DNA from: Candidatus Zambryskiibacteriota bacterium
GTDB lineage: Bacteria > Patescibacteriota > Minisyncoccia > Phycocordibacterales > Zambryskibacteraceae
Length of the DNA: 50,227 bases
Reading direction: 5' to 3'
Assembly: GCA_016180955.1 (NCBI GenBank)
Contig: JACPAD010000006.1
Span: 1-50,227, forward strand
Part shown: positions 42,906-50,227 of the stretch, piece by piece
How positions within the stretch are numbered: the stretch's first letter is position 1
Layout: every line of letters begins with the position of its first letter
Made by a program: the position numbers and the translations under genes
The notes under the pieces: model-generated
Seen by the model: the letters and a program-made list of their open reading frames with translations, nothing else
The model's database searches: none
What the model was told of the DNA's origin: nothing

Positions 42906-43436
42906 CTACCAATTTAAAATATTTTCCTTGGCTCTAAATTGCCTGTTGACGATGCCTTTCGACCAATCAATTGTCACTAGGATTGAAACTTCGTCCGCAT
43001 TTATCTCTGTTAGCATGATTTCTCTTCTGAAGACAGTAGCTGGCCAGGAAGAATTATAGCCGAAGAACCCTGTAGCTGTATCCTGCCGAACGACTTGGCA
43101 ACTGCCCGGCGCTCCGCTGCCGCACCTGGAAGCGAGATTGCTGAAAACGGGCGAGACGGTGCAGGCGTTGCCGAAATAGCACGGGTCGCTTGAATTGGCC
43201 GCTATGCCGGCAAGCCAATTTTGGTTCTTCAAGCCATTCTCGTCACGGATATTCCTAATTTGCTCGAATCCTTCCTGGGCCAGGTAGAAGGCGATAATCT
43301 GGTCCTTGGAGAAGATATAAGATGAGATGCCTGTCTGGATTGCGGAGAGTGCTCCTGTAATAGCAAGCACTAATATAGTGACCGCCACAAGACTTTCTAT
43401 AATGGTGAACCCTTTATTTTCATTTATAGTGAGCAT
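42906..43436 (-). CDS. PilV-like minor pseudopilin
   Basis: 176 residues from the ATG at 43436. NKGFTIIESLVAVTILVLAITGAL is a class III prepilin leader with Glu+5, followed by IIAFYLAQEGFEQIRNIRDENG, the PilV-type pattern. The C-terminal globular part has several Cys (DPCYFGNAC, RCGSGAPGSCQ). It should be processed by PilD and sit at the pilus tip complex. Spacing to its neighbours is 2-7 nt. Confidence 0.88.
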   Translation of the reverse strand: MLTINENKGFTIIESLVAVTILVLAITGALSAIQTGISSYIFSKDQIIAFYLAQEGFEQIRNIRDENGLKNQNWLAGIAANSSDPCYFGNACTVSPVFSNLASRCGSGAPGSCQVVRQDTATGFFGYNSSWPATVFRREIMLTEINADEVSILVTIDWSKGIVNRQFRAKENILNW

Positions 43437-43443
43437 GGTCGAA

Positions 43444-43965
43444 CTATATATCCAGTGTGCGCTGGGAAACAAGAGTTTGCAGGGTAAAATTAGACCTACT
43501 CTTCCCTGTGCCTGCGTGGCTTTGGATCTTTATAATCACTTTTGGCTGGAGAGTGTTGCTCGTGCCCGCTCCCAGAGTGTAGAAAGTGATATCATCTATG
43601 GTAATTTCCGGAGCAGTAACTGCAATGTAGCCGCCGCTGCCAATTTGTTTCTCGATCGCTCCGCTATTCAAACGATAGGTTATCTGAATATCATCGCTTG
43701 AGAGAAAACTCACGAGAGTATCGCCCGAGGGACAATTTTGCGGTGTCGTGACAGTGCCTGAACCGCAGTGATAATTTTTGCCGAAGCGCATTTCTTTTGA
43801 CATGCTCTCGACAGCCAGATTGAGGTTGTTGAGCACCGTCTTGAGAGATTTCGATTTACGATTAGCGTCGAAGACACCCACAATCGAGCCCATGGAAATT
43901 GTCATCACGATGATAAAGGCCGACACGGCCACCATCAATTCAATCAATGTGAATCCTTTTTTCAT
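43444..43965 (-). CDS. PilW/PilJ-like minor pseudopilin
   Basis: 173 residues from the ATG at 43965. MKKGFTLIELMVAVSAFIIVMTISMGSIVGVF is a canonical prepilin leader (GFTLIE). The C-terminal domain is beta-rich (ITYRLNSGAIEKQIG, EITIDDITFYTLG). Its ATG overlaps the AbiEii stop by 1 nt (TGATG), so translation is coupled to the toxin gene inserted just upstream. Confidence 0.9.
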   Translation of the reverse strand: MKKGFTLIELMVAVSAFIIVMTISMGSIVGVFDANRKSKSLKTVLNNLNLAVESMSKEMRFGKNYHCGSGTVTTPQNCPSGDTLVSFLSSDDIQITYRLNSGAIEKQIGSGGYIAVTAPEITIDDITFYTLGAGTSNTLQPKVIIKIQSHAGTGKSRSNFTLQTLVSQRTLDI

Positions 43966-44582
43966 CAATATAATTTTTTTACTTCTTCTTCTAGAAATCC
44001 TTTAACTTTATTAAAAGAGACTTCGTGATTATGTTTGAAAATTATATTTTCAGTTGACACATCGCTAAAATAAATGAGGCTTTTCAGAATCAGGTTGTAA
44101 TCCAGATCGGGCATCTTTTCTTTGGCTTTTAAAAGCAGTGTGCCTAAAGATATTTGCTTTAAGATAAAATATAAATCGATATAATCTTTTTCAACGGCTC
44201 TGCTTACTACAGCAGACAATTTCATACAGCCAATATCCACTATTCCCGCAATGTTCAAAAATTCTTCTTTGATTAAGGGTTCCAGTAATAAATATGGATA
44301 CAAGAAAAAACTTAATTTTATCTTTCCATTCAAAATGATATTTAATGTATTGTTTTCTTCTGAAATTTTTGAAATATTTTCTTGGCCAAATATTTCAAGT
44401 AATTCTTTATATAGATCAAAGGTATTAAAACTTTTTTTGGTAAAGAAATCAAAATCAACACTATCCCTGTGTCCCAACTGTAAGGCCAGTCCTGTGCCGC
44501 CAGCAAGATAAAACCTGTCTTTTAAAAAAGAAAGCTTTGGCAAAACACTTATTCTTTCTTTATCCAAAATATCGTAAAACAT
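43965..44582 (-). CDS. AbiEii-like nucleotidyltransferase toxin
   Basis: 205 residues. FYLAGGTGLALQLGHRDSVDFDFFT is the AbiEii/AbiGii motif (GGTxLxL...R.S.DxDF), and later KLSAVVSRAVEKDYIDLYFIL carries the K..A...R..KDYxDL motif. Family toxins transfer nucleotides to tRNA or other targets. It is A/T-rich compared with the pilus genes on both sides. It is 1 nt after its partner gene. Confidence 0.92.
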   Translation of the reverse strand: MFYDILDKERISVLPKLSFLKDRFYLAGGTGLALQLGHRDSVDFDFFTKKSFNTFDLYKELLEIFGQENISKISEENNTLNIILNGKIKLSFFLYPYLLLEPLIKEEFLNIAGIVDIGCMKLSAVVSRAVEKDYIDLYFILKQISLGTLLLKAKEKMPDLDYNLILKSLIYFSDVSTENIIFKHNHEVSFNKVKGFLEEEVKKLY

Positions 44583-44583
44583 A

Positions 44584-44856
44584 TCATACTTTTCTTACGG
44601 TATTACCCGCTCTCACACCAAAAACAAAAGACCAGAGATTTAGAGATTTTTTGTTCCATTCTCCAGAAAAAGGATTTCTTATTGTTTCAATAATATCATC
44701 ATTGGAATAGACAGAAAAAAGCCAGTCAGTCGCTCTTTTTGTGCCGTAATTCAAAATATTTGTAATAATTCTTTTTTTGTCTTTTTGTAAATCAATTTTA
44801 GATAAATCATAAGACCAAAGAAAAGTCCCTATGAAATCTGGAATGTTATTATTCAT
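44584..44856 (-). CDS. DUF6922-like partner (putative antitoxin) of the AbiEii toxin
   Basis: 90 residues from the ATG at 44856. FLWSYDLSKIDLQKDKKRIITNILNYGTKRATDWLFSVY matches the small LWSYD..KID....K.III..VLNYG pattern of proteins that commonly precede AbiEii genes. TGCTATAAT (44863-44871) lies 6 nt before the ATG, so the pair has its own leaderless promoter within the pilus operon. The antitoxin role is inference from position. Confidence 0.78.
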   Translation of the reverse strand: MNNNIPDFIGTFLWSYDLSKIDLQKDKKRIITNILNYGTKRATDWLFSVYSNDDIIETIRNPFSGEWNKKSLNLWSFVFGVRAGNTVRKV

Positions 44857-44973
44857 ATTATAATTATAGCATATTTTAATCAAAAACTCTACTAATGGGA
44901 TGCGCTAAAAAAATCCCGCTGAAATTATGTTTATCGGAAAATTACTGCACTTACAAAGCCACCACTAACCCAA

Positions 44974-45699
44974 CTATTGCCTCATCCACATCATGCCATT
45001 AGTTAGACCGGAGGGGTCAGCGGAGAGCGGAGTTAGCTTCATTGCGCCATTGACCTCCAACTTCGCTGCCGGGTTCGTCGTCCCGATGCCGACGTTGCCT
45101 CCGCCATCAATGCGTATGCGTTCTGCGCCATTTGCGCGGATCCCTACCCCGGGGCTTTGTCTGACAAAACCGCTTCCGTCATTCAAAAAGTAGCCTAAGC
45201 CGTCACCGGCGTTAACCAGGATGTTGCCGAGCGCGACCTCAAGCTTCTGGGCCGGCACCGCCGTCCCGATGCCGACGTTGCCGCCCAATGGATTTATCAG
45301 AAGGTTTCGCGCATTGGTCTGTGCTCTATCAAGAGCCTGAATCATTGGAAATTCGGTCGTATTGTCCTGGCCGATAGCCAAGCCCCAGGTAGAATTACTA
45401 TTGCCTTCAAACCAACCGGCGGCTCTGCCTTCAAACCAACCGGCGGCTCTTGAGACAGCATTACTCAAGTTTGTAGTACCAACTGAGCTGACCCTTGTAT
45501 GCAATAATGCCCTTGGACTTGTTATCCCAATGCCGACGTTGCCGCCGGTAAAGTAAATATTATTGCCAGAAGGCGTCCAAGAACCAGCCGCAAAAGCAAT
45601 GTTAGAAATACGTTCACGAGCGCCAAAAGGATTAGTGGCAAAAACAATTACTATAATAAGTAGGGTGAGATTGATGTAAAAAAAATTCTTGTTTTTCAT
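44974..45699 (-). CDS. Secreted fibre-like protein with GNVGIGTxxP repeats
   Basis: 241 residues. The N-terminal hydrophobic segment (FFYINLTLLIIVIVFATN) is a signal or anchor. The body has repeats of the tail-fibre/adhesin type: YFTGGNVGIGITSPRALLHT, LGGNVGIGTAVPAQKLEV, GGGNVGIGTTNPAAKLEVNG. A perfect 24-bp tandem duplication (45403-45450) doubles RAAGWFEG. It ends MMWMRQ without an intramolecular chaperone domain, so it may be a shortened surface fibre. Its place in the pilus operon suggests an adhesin or pilus-associated role. Confidence 0.8.
   Translation of the reverse strand: MKNKNFFYINLTLLIIVIVFATNPFGARERISNIAFAAGSWTPSGNNIYFTGGNVGIGITSPRALLHTRVSSVGTTNLSNAVSRAAGWFEGRAAGWFEGNSNSTWGLAIGQDNTTEFPMIQALDRAQTNARNLLINPLGGNVGIGTAVPAQKLEVALGNILVNAGDGLGYFLNDGSGFVRQSPGVGIRANGAERIRIDGGGNVGIGTTNPAAKLEVNGAMKLTPLSADPSGLTNGMMWMRQ
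45403..45450 (-). repeat. 24-bp perfect tandem duplication in the fibre-like gene
   Basis: Two identical 24-bp units encode RAAGWFEG twice, a recent slippage or duplication. Confidence 0.9.
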
Positions 45700-45726
45700 T
45701 GTTATTTTAATTATACAATTGTAAAA

Positions 45727-46686
45727 TTACGGGAGCAAGCATAGAGATTTTATGCCGGCAGGAGTTTGAATGCGCATCTTTGAGGCATTTGGGTCAGATG
45801 AGTTTGTCAGCATTACTCCACGAATGGCGTTTTTGTAAATTCGCAGGTACGAGGTTGGGGAGCCCGGTTCCACGGCAACTCTACGCACCGCCCCGTCTTG
45901 ATAAATCCGCAATCCAATATCCACGCCGCCACTGCACCCAGAAGCAATCGGGGTTGGGTAAGAATAAGGAATTGGGGTTGGATATGGATAGGGGGTTGGG
46001 TAAACGTAAGGAGTTGGGTAAGGGTAAGGGTAGTAAGTAGATGTTACTGATACTTGACCGGTATTGTAGACATTAACCGATTTGCTACTTGCCCCTCCGG
46101 GAGATTTGAGTACTATCTTAGCCCCTATCGCGCCAGAAGGATTGATTGACCCCCCGCCAGTGTCGAAGAAAACGAGCCGCGCTTTGGTATCTGGACGCAC
46201 GAAACTGACATCAATTCTTCCGACATTACATAGATCGCCGCCAGAGGACCTGACAATGCATAGAGAATTTATATAGTTACCTCTAGATATGTTCACTTTC
46301 TCTATACATTCCGAGGACCCTCCTACAGGACATGCCCAGCTGCCATCATATATCCCGTTGCCGTTCCTGTCGGCAAAGGTGAGATACGCGCCGGAGGAGC
46401 CGGAACCAAGAAGACTGAAAGCGAGGCCGTATGAGGCGCTGAATTCGCTCGTGCCCGGGGAAAATTCTTTTACTCCTATGCCATAAGCCTGCGCTTGGGA
46501 GATCGTCAAACTGATTTCATCGGCCAAGTTAGATAAAGCGGCGTTTTCTGTATAAGTTGATTGATTCGAAACCACCACCGTCAGTATCACGGCCACTATG
46601 CCAATAGAAACAAGAAGTTCGAGGATAGTGAACCCCCTCGACAAAGCTCGGGGCAAACCACGATTATTTCTAAAATAGTGCAACAT
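45727..46686 (-). CDS. Pseudopilin with Tyr-Pro-Thr-rich linker and C-terminal domain
   Basis: 319 residues. RGFTILELLVSIGIVAVILTVVV is a prepilin leader helix. A GspH/FimT-like globular part follows (ALSNLADEISLTISQAQAYGIGV, YLTFADRNGNGIYDG), then a linker of PYPTP/VYPTP units (about 215-245) and a separate C-terminal domain (GVDIGLRIYQDGAVRR). The leader is lengthened by RGLPRALS, encoded by a REP-like motif (46633-46661). YPTP units recur in the surface protein at 1557-1814. Confidence 0.85.
   Translation of the reverse strand: MLHYFRNNRGLPRALSRGFTILELLVSIGIVAVILTVVVSNQSTYTENAALSNLADEISLTISQAQAYGIGVKEFSPGTSEFSASYGLAFSLLGSGSSGAYLTFADRNGNGIYDGSWACPVGGSSECIEKVNISRGNYINSLCIVRSSGGDLCNVGRIDVSFVRPDTKARLVFFDTGGGSINPSGAIGAKIVLKSPGGASSKSVNVYNTGQVSVTSTYYPYPYPTPYVYPTPYPYPTPIPYSYPTPIASGCSGGVDIGLRIYQDGAVRRVAVEPGSPTSYLRIYKNAIRGVMLTNSSDPNASKMRIQTPAGIKSLCLLP
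46633..46661. repeat. REP-like motif inside the pseudopilin leader
   Basis: CCCCCTCGACAAAGCTCGGG then GCAAACCACG; matches 16733-16762. Confidence 0.65.
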
Positions 46687-47386
46687 GGAGAAGATCTAGA
46701 TCGAACATCAAACTTACCCAAGCGCCCAATATAATGAATGGCGCGAATGGCACTTCGCTCTTCATTGTAATATTTTTGCGAGAAAAAATCATTGCACTTA
46801 TCCCGTATGCGGCACCGAGCCAGAAAGCGAGCAGTATGGCGGAGAAACCATGCGTAGCGCCGAGAAGCAGCCCCACAGAAAGCCCCAGCTTGGCATCACC
46901 GAAACCCATAGCATAACCCTTGCTAAATAACCAAATGAGAGCAAAAAATGTAAATATGAGAAGAGCCGCGGCCAAATCCGAAATCCTAAATCCTAAATCC
47001 GAAACAAATGTCCTAAATACTAAAGATAAAATGATTGCTAGATAAACCAATTCGTCGGGAATAATTTTATGGTGGAGGTCATAAATCAGAATGATGATGT
47101 AAATACAAAACACAGGTAATATCCACAACGGAGTGGTTATAAATATCAATCCTGTAAGTATTTCTATAAGCGGATATCGCCAAGAGATTTTTGCTCCGCA
47201 ACTTCTGCACTTACCTTTCTGGATTAAAAAACTTAAGATTGGCGCGAGCTCAAACCACTGGAGAGTCTTGCCACACTTCGGACAGCTTGACCTTCCGCCG
47301 AAGTTTTTGTTGTTCCATCTCAAGCCAACGACATTCAAGAAACTACCCACAATGGTACCGAATACGAAAAGGATGACCGAAGTCAT
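46670..47386 (-). CDS. pilD: Prepilin peptidase/N-methyltransferase PilD
   Basis: 238 residues. N-terminal zinc-like CPKCGKTL and CRSCGAKISWRYPLIE motifs, and the catalytic aspartates in IYDLHHKIIPDE and the GFGDAKLG (GxGD) motif. About eight hydrophobic helices. It cleaves the leaders of the pilins in this operon after Gly and methylates the new N-terminus. The loop FVSDLGFRISDL between helices is encoded by a heptamer array. It overlaps the following pseudopilin gene by 17 nt. Confidence 0.95.
   Translation of the reverse strand: MTSVILFVFGTIVGSFLNVVGLRWNNKNFGGRSSCPKCGKTLQWFELAPILSFLIQKGKCRSCGAKISWRYPLIEILTGLIFITTPLWILPVFCIYIIILIYDLHHKIIPDELVYLAIILSLVFRTFVSDLGFRISDLAAALLIFTFFALIWLFSKGYAMGFGDAKLGLSVGLLLGATHGFSAILLAFWLGAAYGISAMIFSRKNITMKSEVPFAPFIILGAWVSLMFDLDLLHVALF
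46977..47024 (+). repeat. Heptamer array inside pilD
   Basis: TCCGAAA, TCCTAAA, TCCTAAA, TCCGAAA, a 6-nt gap, TCCTAAA, TACTAAA; coding-strand unit TTTAGGA. Confidence 0.75.
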
Positions 47387-47417
47387 CCTTTAAGTATAAC
47401 AAACCAGAGAGTGGGCT

Positions 47418-47813
47418 TTATGGGCACTCCACTTCCCCGGCGATAAGATTTGCAGGAATTGACTTAGAGGCACCGGTACTGTCAACGCACCAGGCCGTGG
47501 TTGTACTTAAGAGTAATGCCGAGACCGCGTAAGCTGTGCCGTCAGTGTGACACGAGAGAGTAGCCCCCAATGGATAATTTGCCTGCGTGGAGTATGAGAG
47601 CATACCCGAGTCAGAATCTGCGAAGAAAGCGGCTGAGCATAAATCTGAAACCTCAGTACCGTAATGTCCGTTAGTATCGTAGTAAACCTCAGCCGCGGCG
47701 CGAATGCCGGAGAGCTGGGCCTTGACCTTAGCGTCATTGCCTTTGCCTCGCGCGGTATTGAGAGAGGCCAGCACTACGGACGAGAGGATGCCGATGATGG
47801 CAATGACTACCAA
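47418..47813 (-). CDS. Major-type pilin A, prepilin leader damaged
   Basis: The mature part VVIAIIGILSSVVLASLNTARGKGNDAKVKAQLSGIRAAAEVYYDTNGHYG is a typical CPR major pilin with a C-terminal Cys pair (LSCHTDG, WCVDS, EVECP). The expected leader MINKKRGFTLIELL is incomplete: upstream DNA reads MINKERGF in another frame and joins directly to VVIAIIG, so TLIELL (about 18 nt, net frame change) is missing. As it stands no PilD site is encoded. Bases 47713-47811 are identical to 48143-48241 of the next pilin. Confidence 0.8.
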   Translation of the reverse strand: MVVIAIIGILSSVVLASLNTARGKGNDAKVKAQLSGIRAAAEVYYDTNGHYGTEVSDLCSAAFFADSDSGMLSYSTQANYPLGATLSCHTDGTAYAVSALLLSTTTAWCVDSTGASKSIPANLIAGEVECP

Positions 47814-47850
47814 AACCCCTTTCTTTATTTATCATTCTTCAGCTTAAGAA

Positions 47851-48240
47851 TTAGCAACCTGTGGAGGTAATGGCAGTGCCTCTCAGCTTGGAGTTGCCGG
47901 CACTATCAACACACCAAGAGTTCGTACCCCCAGCTCCCGGCAGAAGCCCAGAAACCGCGTATGCCGTATTAGTTGAGTAACAAGTTAAAGTGGCACCGGC
48001 TGGGTAGTTCCCAGAGTTAGTGTATTGGGACATGCCTGATGCCGCGTCGGCAAACATGTTTGTGGTACAGCTGTTGGTAGAAGCGGGGCCGTAGTTACCG
48101 ACATTGTCATAATAAACCTCCGCTGCGGCACGCAGACCAGAAAGCTGGGCCTTGACCTTAGCGTCATTGCCTTTGCCTCGCGCGGTATTGAGAGAGGCCA
48201 GCACTACGGACGAGAGGATGCCGATGATGGCAATGACTAC
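47851..48240 (-). CDS. Major-type pilin B, leader missing, joined to pilC
   Basis: VVIAIIGILSSVVLASLNTARGKGNDAKVKAQLSGLRAAAEVYYDNVGNYG and a Cys-containing tail (LTCYSTN, WCVDSAGNSK, STGC) are a second pilin. No start or leader exists: the pilin sequence begins at 48240 directly after the pilC 3' region (ATATTGCAAACTCGGTGGGC). It shares a 99-bp identical block with pilin A, up to the same break point. Either a real deletion/recombination or an assembly collapse of repeated pilin leaders explains this. Confidence 0.72.
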   Translation of the reverse strand, partial: VVIAIIGILSSVVLASLNTARGKGNDAKVKAQLSGLRAAAEVYYDNVGNYGPASTNSCTTNMFADAASGMSQYTNSGNYPAGATLTCYSTNTAYAVSGLLPGAGGTNSWCVDSAGNSKLRGTAITSTGC

Positions 48241-49444
48241 CGCCCACCGAGTTTGCAATATCGTATATGGGGATAAGTACGGAGGCCATGAGGACTCCGA
48301 CGCCAACACCTAAAAGCACAATCATAATCGGCTCAATCATTCCAACTAAGGTGTCAACGGCATTGATAACCTCTCTTTGGTAGAAACGGGCCATAGTGCC
48401 CAAAATCGAGCCAAGTTCGCCGGATTCCTCGCCCACTCGTATCATCTGGACAAGCATGCCGGGGATTTCTTCGTATTGCGAGAGTGACTGAGAAAATGAG
48501 CTCCCGCCTCTCACCGCAAGCAAACTCTCCTCTAGAATCTGCCTGTAAACTTCATTGCCTACCACGGCGGCGGTCACTTCGATAGCCTTGACCATCGGAA
48601 TACCGGAAAGAACCATAGTATTCATGTTATCGGCAATAATCGAAAGGTAGAGCTTCCTGTAAAGATTACCCACGTAAGGGATGTTGAGCCGGAAACGGGC
48701 CCACTGCGCCCGGCCTTCGGTTGTACGAGTGTAGCGGATAGCAAAGAATCCCAAGATTACTAAAGCAACCGATAGAACAAAGCCGTAATCAACGAAGAAG
48801 TCGCTTATGCCGAAGACGATTTGAGTATAGAACGGGATTTGTTGGCCGGATTCTACGATGATGGCGCTTATCTTCGGCACAATGACCGAAAACATCAAGA
48901 TCATCACCGCCACAAAGACGGTAATGACGAAAGCGGGATAGATTAGAGCGTTTCTAGCTTTGGAAACAACTTCGTAGTTGCGATCAAGATAATCAGCTAG
49001 GTAGTTAAAGGTGTCATTCAATTTGCCTGTCTCTTCGCCGGATTTGACCATGTTTACGTAAAATTCGGAAAAGAGGGCCGGATGTTTCGCCAAGGCCTTA
49101 GAGATGCTACTGCCTGACTGGAGATCGTCCGCGACTTGGCTCAAGCTCTTTTTAATAACCTCATTCTCCATCTCTCCGGAAAGAAGGGTAAAAATCTTTA
49201 ATGCGGACACTTGCGCCTCGAAGAGCGTAGCTACTTGTCTTGAAAGGATTACGATATCCTTATTTGAGACACCCGAGCCGAATCTCAATTTAGAGAGCCA
49301 CGATTCTTTCTCGGCCGGCTCGATCGAAGCGATGATAAGCCCGCGCTTCTGGAGAGAGCCGACCGCCACATCTAAAGAGACCGCTTCGATCGAGCCAACC
49401 ACCCGTTTCCCAGAATTTTCCAGAGCTTGGTAATTAAAAAGCAT
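48164..49444 (-). CDS. pilC: Type IV pilus inner-membrane platform protein PilC
   Basis: 426 residues as read; true PilC sequence ends at about residue 402 (VLIPIYDIANSVGG), and the remaining residues (SHCHHRH...) are out-of-frame pilin DNA. Two T2SSF domains are complete (ILSRQVATLFEAQVSALKIFTLLSGEMEN; LYLSIIADNMNTMVLSGIPMVKAIEV) with three membrane helices (LIYPAFVITVFVAVMILMFSVIVP). It links the ATPase to pilin assembly. Its ATG lies 4 nt after the pilT stop. Confidence 0.93.
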   Translation of the reverse strand: MLFNYQALENSGKRVVGSIEAVSLDVAVGSLQKRGLIIASIEPAEKESWLSKLRFGSGVSNKDIVILSRQVATLFEAQVSALKIFTLLSGEMENEVIKKSLSQVADDLQSGSSISKALAKHPALFSEFYVNMVKSGEETGKLNDTFNYLADYLDRNYEVVSKARNALIYPAFVITVFVAVMILMFSVIVPKISAIIVESGQQIPFYTQIVFGISDFFVDYGFVLSVALVILGFFAIRYTRTTEGRAQWARFRLNIPYVGNLYRKLYLSIIADNMNTMVLSGIPMVKAIEVTAAVVGNEVYRQILEESLLAVRGGSSFSQSLSQYEEIPGMLVQMIRVGEESGELGSILGTMARFYQREVINAVDTLVGMIEPIMIVLLGVGVGVLMASVLIPIYDIANSVGGSHCHHRHPLVRSAGLSQYRARQRQ

Positions 49445-49448
49445 AATT

Positions 49449-50227
49449 TTAAATCATACGCTCGAGCGTCTTAGGATTGGAAGAGAACTGGAAGGCATTC
49501 TCTACCGTCACTTCTCCCCTTCTTACCAGGTCTGCCAGATATCTGTTCATGTCTATCATTCCCTCTTCTGAACCAGTTTCAATAACGGAGCCAATCTCGT
49601 GAGTGCGCTTATCGCGAATGAGATTGGCGATGGCGTTGTTGTTTATCAGAAGTTCGTATGCGGGAACGAGCCCTCCGGAGATGCGGGGCAGCAGACGTTG
49701 GGAAAAGATGCCTAAAAGAGACTCCGAGAGCTGGAGCCGGACCTGGCTCTGCTGGTCGGCTGGAAAGGAGTCGATGATGCGATCAACCGTCTGTGAAGCC
49801 GTATTGGTATGCAAAGTGGAGAGCACCAGGTGCCCCGTTTCAGCCGCAGTCACCGCCACTGACATGGTTTCTTGGTCCCTCATCTCGCCGACCATGATTA
49901 CATCGGCATCCTGCCGGAAGACGTCCCGAAGAGCGACGTGGAAGTCGGGAGTATCAAGCTTCACTTCCCGCTGATCGATGATAGCTTTCTTTGGTTTGAA
50001 GATGTACTCGACCGGATCTTCGATGGTGATGATGTGCTCGAGACGTTCTCGATTTATCGTCTCGAGCATGCTGGCCAACGTAGTCGATTTGCCGGACCCT
50101 ATCGGACCCACTACCACAAAAAAACCTTGTTGACGCTTGGCGAGTTGCTCGAGAATAGGCGGTAGGCCGAGTTCTTCGAAACTTTTCACTTCCGTAGGCA
50201 CCAATCGCATAGCCACGCTCACTTTGC
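49449..50227 (-). CDS. pilT: Twitching ATPase PilT, partial (N-terminus outside window)
   Basis: About 259 residues visible; the frame continues off the right edge (the GTG at 50222 is an internal Val codon in VSVAMRLVP). Walker A GPIGSGKST, Asp box ITIEDPVEY, Walker B DADVIMVGEMRDQETM, His box GHLVLSTLHTNTASQTVDRIID, then the PilT-type AYELLINNNAIANLIRDKR and the C-terminal NAFQFSSNPKTLERMI. It powers pilus retraction. It is first of the visible pilus operon. Confidence 0.95.
   Translation of the reverse strand, partial: KVSVAMRLVPTEVKSFEELGLPPILEQLAKRQQGFFVVVGPIGSGKSTTLASMLETINRERLEHIITIEDPVEYIFKPKKAIIDQREVKLDTPDFHVALRDVFRQDADVIMVGEMRDQETMSVAVTAAETGHLVLSTLHTNTASQTVDRIIDSFPADQQSQVRLQLSESLLGIFSQRLLPRISGGLVPAYELLINNNAIANLIRDKRTHEIGSVIETGSEEGMIDMNRYLADLVRRGEVTVENAFQFSSNPKTLERMI

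Overview
The window looks like a chromosomal segment of a Patescibacteria (CPR) bacterium, most likely a Parcubacteria/Paceibacteria lineage. This is inferred from gene content and protein style: compact or truncated versions of universal genes (RpoB about 1052 aa, RF2 about 301 aa, a 253-aa HisRS), a rpsP-khpA-trmD operon without rimM or rplS, a rich type IV pilus locus, secreted Cys-rich and PGRP-like proteins, small toxin-antitoxin pairs and almost no metabolism. RF2 keeps the SPF motif, so TGA is read as stop. No reference search was possible; all names rest on reading the sequence.

Layout. 1-6.7 kb (minus strand): two tandem peptidoglycan-binding secreted proteins, a large frameshifted Cys-rich surface protein, a PEBP protein, a P-loop kinase remnant and a degenerate M23-like protein. 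6.7-12.1 kb: accessory region of small orphan genes, each with its own strong Shine-Dalgarno and terminator, a nucleotidyltransferase/deoxyribosyltransferase-like pair, a hicBA pair, tRNA-Asn and small membrane proteins. 12.1-17.3 kb (plus): a 6S-like structured RNA candidate, typA, a zinc-ribbon mini-protein, a shortened hisS, an RNase H-like exonuclease and a DsbA-like protein. 17.3-32.6 kb (minus): a DUF2779-type nuclease, a second hicBA pair between 65-bp direct repeats copied from the rpoD 3' end, rpoB-rpoC-dnaG-rpoD, rpsP-khpA-trmD, prfB and two tRNA-Thr genes, one without a D-arm. 32.6-40.4 kb: an ECF-like sigma factor with a coupled membrane protein, an unassigned structured RNA, hypothetical and broken genes, a tRNA cluster (Asp with a short group I-like intron and a LAGLIDADG gene, elongator Met, an aberrant initiator Met), a membrane HEPN protein and gatCA. 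40.4-50.2 kb (minus): a split ligA behind a type IV pilus operon (pilT, pilC, pilins, pilD, pseudopilins, a fibre-like protein) interrupted by an AbiEii-type toxin-antitoxin pair.

Themes. (1) Several families of short repeats (TAGG-type heptamer arrays, palindromes, REP-like motifs) lie between genes and also in frame inside dnaG, trmD, ligA, gatC, pilD, dsbA-like and pseudopilin genes. (2) Two expression styles coexist: near-leaderless genes with an extended -10 box 5-10 nt before the start codon, and orphan cassettes with -35/-10 promoters, GGAGG-type ribosome sites and strong terminators. (3) Two tRNAs lack the D-loop/T-loop contact residues. (4) Several genes are broken or shortened (ligA, hisS, the surface protein, the pilins, a VOC protein), by real decay or by assembly error; reads are needed to decide.
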